NCBI GenBank assembly: GCA_019456245.1
Contig: VRUF01000130.1
Coordinates: 1-8,305 of the forward strand
DNA: 8,305 nucleotides
From: Planctomycetota bacterium
Lineage (GTDB): Bacteria > Planctomycetota > Phycisphaerae > Sedimentisphaerales > Anaerohalosphaeraceae
Reading direction: 5' to 3'
Shown here piece after piece: positions 6,778 through 8,305 of this stretch; the first letter of the stretch is position 1; each line of letters begins with the position of its first letter. Under the pieces are notes generated by a model. The model was given only the letters and a program-made list of their open reading frames with translations, made no database searches and was not told the DNA's origin. The position numbers were made by a program, and so were the translations under genes.

Positions 6778-8006
6778 TTCATCACTCCTGTACGCATGTA
6801 AAGTATATTCACTGGCGAACTGTTCCTGTTAACAACCGCCTCAAGGGTGCTTCTGGCACCAGTTTGATCTGCATTTGCATGACTGTAAATAGTAAATATT
6901 GCCGACCTTACTGTTACAAGATCGATTATTTTTTTTATTGAACTTTTTTTCAGCGACGAGATGTCGGACAGATCGCTTAGAGAAGTAATTCCATCAAGCT
7001 GGCCTGCACGGTATAGTATGATGTCTTCGGCAATATCTTCTCGATCCTCCAGTAATGCTGTCAGCACCTCAAGCGGTGCGGTATTGATATTTACCCTGCC
7101 GACGAGTTTTGGGTTGTCTACGACTGTGATCTTATCAGCAATACTCAAAACAGTTTTGAGATTTGGAGGAGAAGCACCGTTGGAAGTATCGCCATTTTTA
7201 TCAGGAAGCAGATCCCCGATAGATTTAAAACCATCGTCCCGGTTCTGCACGATCCATTTCGCGTTTGCATCATTCAAATCAAGATCAGATTTAAGCTTTC
7301 CTTCGCTGGCACTGTTAATATTAACTCGCTCACTGCCGTCTGCATTTCTGTTATTCTCGAACGAATAACATGTTAGATAGTTTATCCATCCGCTGTTTTC
7401 TTCGGAGTATTCTATGCCGACGCTTTGCGGGTATTTTTCTGGTCCATATAAAAGATAAGGGTCTATGCCCTTTACGAGGAGCAATTCGCGAACAGTGCGG
7501 AAACTTTTGTTGCGAATGGTATATGGGTGTGGCAGGTTTATGTAATAGCCGGCTTCGGCGGAACCCGGCTTGATCTTATCGTCCTTGTCACGCCAGTCGA
7601 TGATCGAATTTGCGATATCCTCGGTCATGTCCGGCAATGTTATAAGCTGGTCGAATGATGCAATGTTTATGTTCAGCTTGCCGGATTCGTCGATGACCTG
7701 TACAGTGAACGTGCAGCCTTCGAGAGGGATGCTGTTAAAATCGGTGTCGTTATCGTACCAGAGGTCGACGAGGCAGTCGCTGGAGGTGTCGTCGTCATTT
7801 AGGACGGCAATTGCTGTTTCCAGACCTGCGCGCGAGGCCCATTTGCAACGTATGTGATCCGCACTTACGCCGGAGATGCGTGAGTCGAGTCTGCTGGTCC
7901 GGGCGAGGACGGCAGTGATCACAGTCAGCAGTACGACGATCCAAAGCACCAGCACTAATGCGGAGCCTTCGTGTTCTTTACGGGTTGTTAGAATACAGGT
8001 TTTCAT
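6774..8006 (-). CDS. gspK: GspK, type II secretion minor (tip) pseudopilin
   Basis: 410 residues. The N-terminus is a prepilin signal: 'RKEHEG' followed by SALVLVLW and a hydrophobic helix to about residue 34, with prepilin peptidase cleavage expected after Gly14. Mature position 5 is Leu instead of the Glu of major pseudopilins, as is typical of GspK. Diagnostic segments follow: 'DESGKLNIN' (106-114), 'EAGYYINLPHPY' (151-162), 'RNKSFRTVRELLLVKGID' (165-182) and 'GRVNINTAPLEVLTALL' (303-319), the T2SSK SAM/helix-hairpin-helix signature. A further 'RVNINSAS' at 227-234 suggests an extra repeat. GspK caps the pseudopilus with I and J (family knowledge). ATG at 8006 overlaps the gspJ stop (ATGA). 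The only purine-rich match, GGAAA at 8014-8010, is too close to be convincing, so translation probably depends on coupling. The stop overlaps the gspL start by 4 nt. Length is slightly above the usual 300-350. Confidence 0.93.
   Translation of the reverse strand: MKTCILTTRKEHEGSALVLVLWIVVLLTVITAVLARTSRLDSRISGVSADHIRCKWASRAGLETAIAVLNDDDTSSDCLVDLWYDNDTDFNSIPLEGCTFTVQVIDESGKLNINIASFDQLITLPDMTEDIANSIIDWRDKDDKIKPGSAEAGYYINLPHPYTIRNKSFRTVRELLLVKGIDPYLLYGPEKYPQSVGIEYSEENSGWINYLTCYSFENNRNADGSERVNINSASEGKLKSDLDLNDANAKWIVQNRDDGFKSIGDLLPDKNGDTSNGASPPNLKTVLSIADKITVVDNPKLVGRVNINTAPLEVLTALLEDREDIAEDIILYRAGQLDGITSLSDLSDISSLKKSSIKKIIDLVTVRSAIFTIYSHANADQTGARSTLEAVVNRNSSPVNILYMRTGVMN
6785..6789 (-). promoter_or_regulatory. 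Ribosome binding site of gspL, deciding a TTG start
   Basis: AGGAG on the minus strand lies inside the last codons of gspK, 7 nt upstream of the TTG at 6777-6775. It is the best Shine-Dalgarno match at any gene junction in the window. It fixes the rare TTG as the likely start, since no in-frame ATG occurs before codon 29 of the frame. Confidence 0.75.
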
Positions 8007-8305
8007 TCGTTTCCGTTTTCATTATTATTTTCAGAAGACTCTTCATTTTCTTCATCATCTTCCTGGCTTGTTTCGTAAGTGATTCCTGTCCGTGGGAAAT
8101 CCGCGATAAAATTTTTCATTACGAAGTCCGGCTTTTCGCTATCGGGGTTCTTCAATCCTATCAATGTAACTTCTACCAGCGCCGGGATCGATTCTGATTC
8201 TTCGGGCCACTGGTCAAGCCATTGGGCGCCGTCATAATACCTCACGATAAATTCTGTGATATTTTCCGCGATCGGTGTTAGCATGCCCAAAGGTTTTAGA
8301 TCCTC
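8003..8305 (-). CDS. gspJ: GspJ-like minor pseudopilin, C-terminal part (5' end beyond window edge)
   Basis: The reading frame is open from the window edge to a TGA at 8005-8003, leaving the last 100 codons. The visible part contains 'EFIVRYYDG', 'WLDQWPEE' and 'IPALVEVTLIGL'. This is the pattern of the GspJ C-terminal pseudopilin domain: a beta strand with YYDG, a Trp-rich turn, then a Pro-x-x-Val-x-Val strand. GspJ (family knowledge) is a minor pseudopilin that forms the tip complex with GspI and GspK in the periplasm. The N-terminal prepilin helix must lie outside the window. In-frame TTG (8290) and ATG (8284) codons exist but are internal, because the homologous domain needs far more upstream sequence. 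The last 21 residues are strongly acidic and Asn-rich, unusual for GspJ. The stop overlaps the gspK start as ATGA. A related PulG/GspH-type pseudopilin is the alternative, but adjacency to gspK favours J. Confidence 0.75.
   Translation of the reverse strand, partial: EDLKPLGMLTPIAENITEFIVRYYDGAQWLDQWPEESESIPALVEVTLIGLKNPDSEKPDFVMKNFIADFPRTGITYETSQEDDEENEESSENNNENGNE

Noticed and set aside
1..8305. CRISPR array, insertion sequence, tRNA or phage elements
   Set aside because: No regularly spaced repeats, transposase-like frames, cloverleaf patterns or terminal inverted repeats were found by eye on either strand.

Overview
The window reads as one minus-strand operon segment encoding the envelope part of a type II secretion system (T2SS), which is related to type IV pili. 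Read in the direction of transcription, from the right edge to the left, it holds: the 3' end of a GspJ-like minor pseudopilin gene (cut by the window edge); gspK (tip pseudopilin); gspL (a PilM-PilN-type inner-membrane assembly protein); a gspM/pilO-type gene; two tandem, diverged paralogs carrying a GspC/PilP-like homology-region domain; and an unusually long gspD secretin. The operon closes at a perfect 15-bp inverted repeat about 40 nt past the gspD stop. Genes overlap by 4 nt (J/K, K/L, L/M) or are separated by 56 nt or less, so they are almost certainly co-transcribed. No plus-strand gene is credible.

Organism: probably a diderm of the Planctomycetota, Phycisphaerae-like. The hints are the 'DPN.P' linkers in the secretin, the N-rich and acidic tails, the M(S/T)xEQ-type tail motifs, and base composition that looks moderate to AT-leaning by eye. 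This is an impression from sequence style, not a marker-gene assignment.

How the parts work together (family knowledge): pseudopilins J and K sit at the tip of the short periplasmic pilus. L and M form the inner-membrane platform that links the cytoplasmic ATPase GspE to the pilus. GspC/PilP-type proteins bridge that platform to the periplasmic N0 domain of the secretin. GspD forms the outer-membrane channel. The genes for the ATPase (E), platform protein (F), major pseudopilin (G) and minor pseudopilins H and I are not in the window and would be expected beyond its right edge or elsewhere.

Four things stand out. (1) The order L(PilM+PilN)-M(PilO)-HR(PilP)-HR(PilP)-D(PilQ) copies the pilMNOPQ order of type IV pili although the pseudopilins are of T2SS type. 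(2) The GspC/PilP component is duplicated, and its two copies carry completely different charged tails, one Arg/Gly-rich and one a Lys/Glu helix. (3) The secretin has N0 followed by six N1-like repeats instead of the usual three. (4) GspK has three, not two, 'NIN' SAM/HhH-like segments.

Positions 1-212 contain no gene, only the terminator hairpin and AT-rich sequence.
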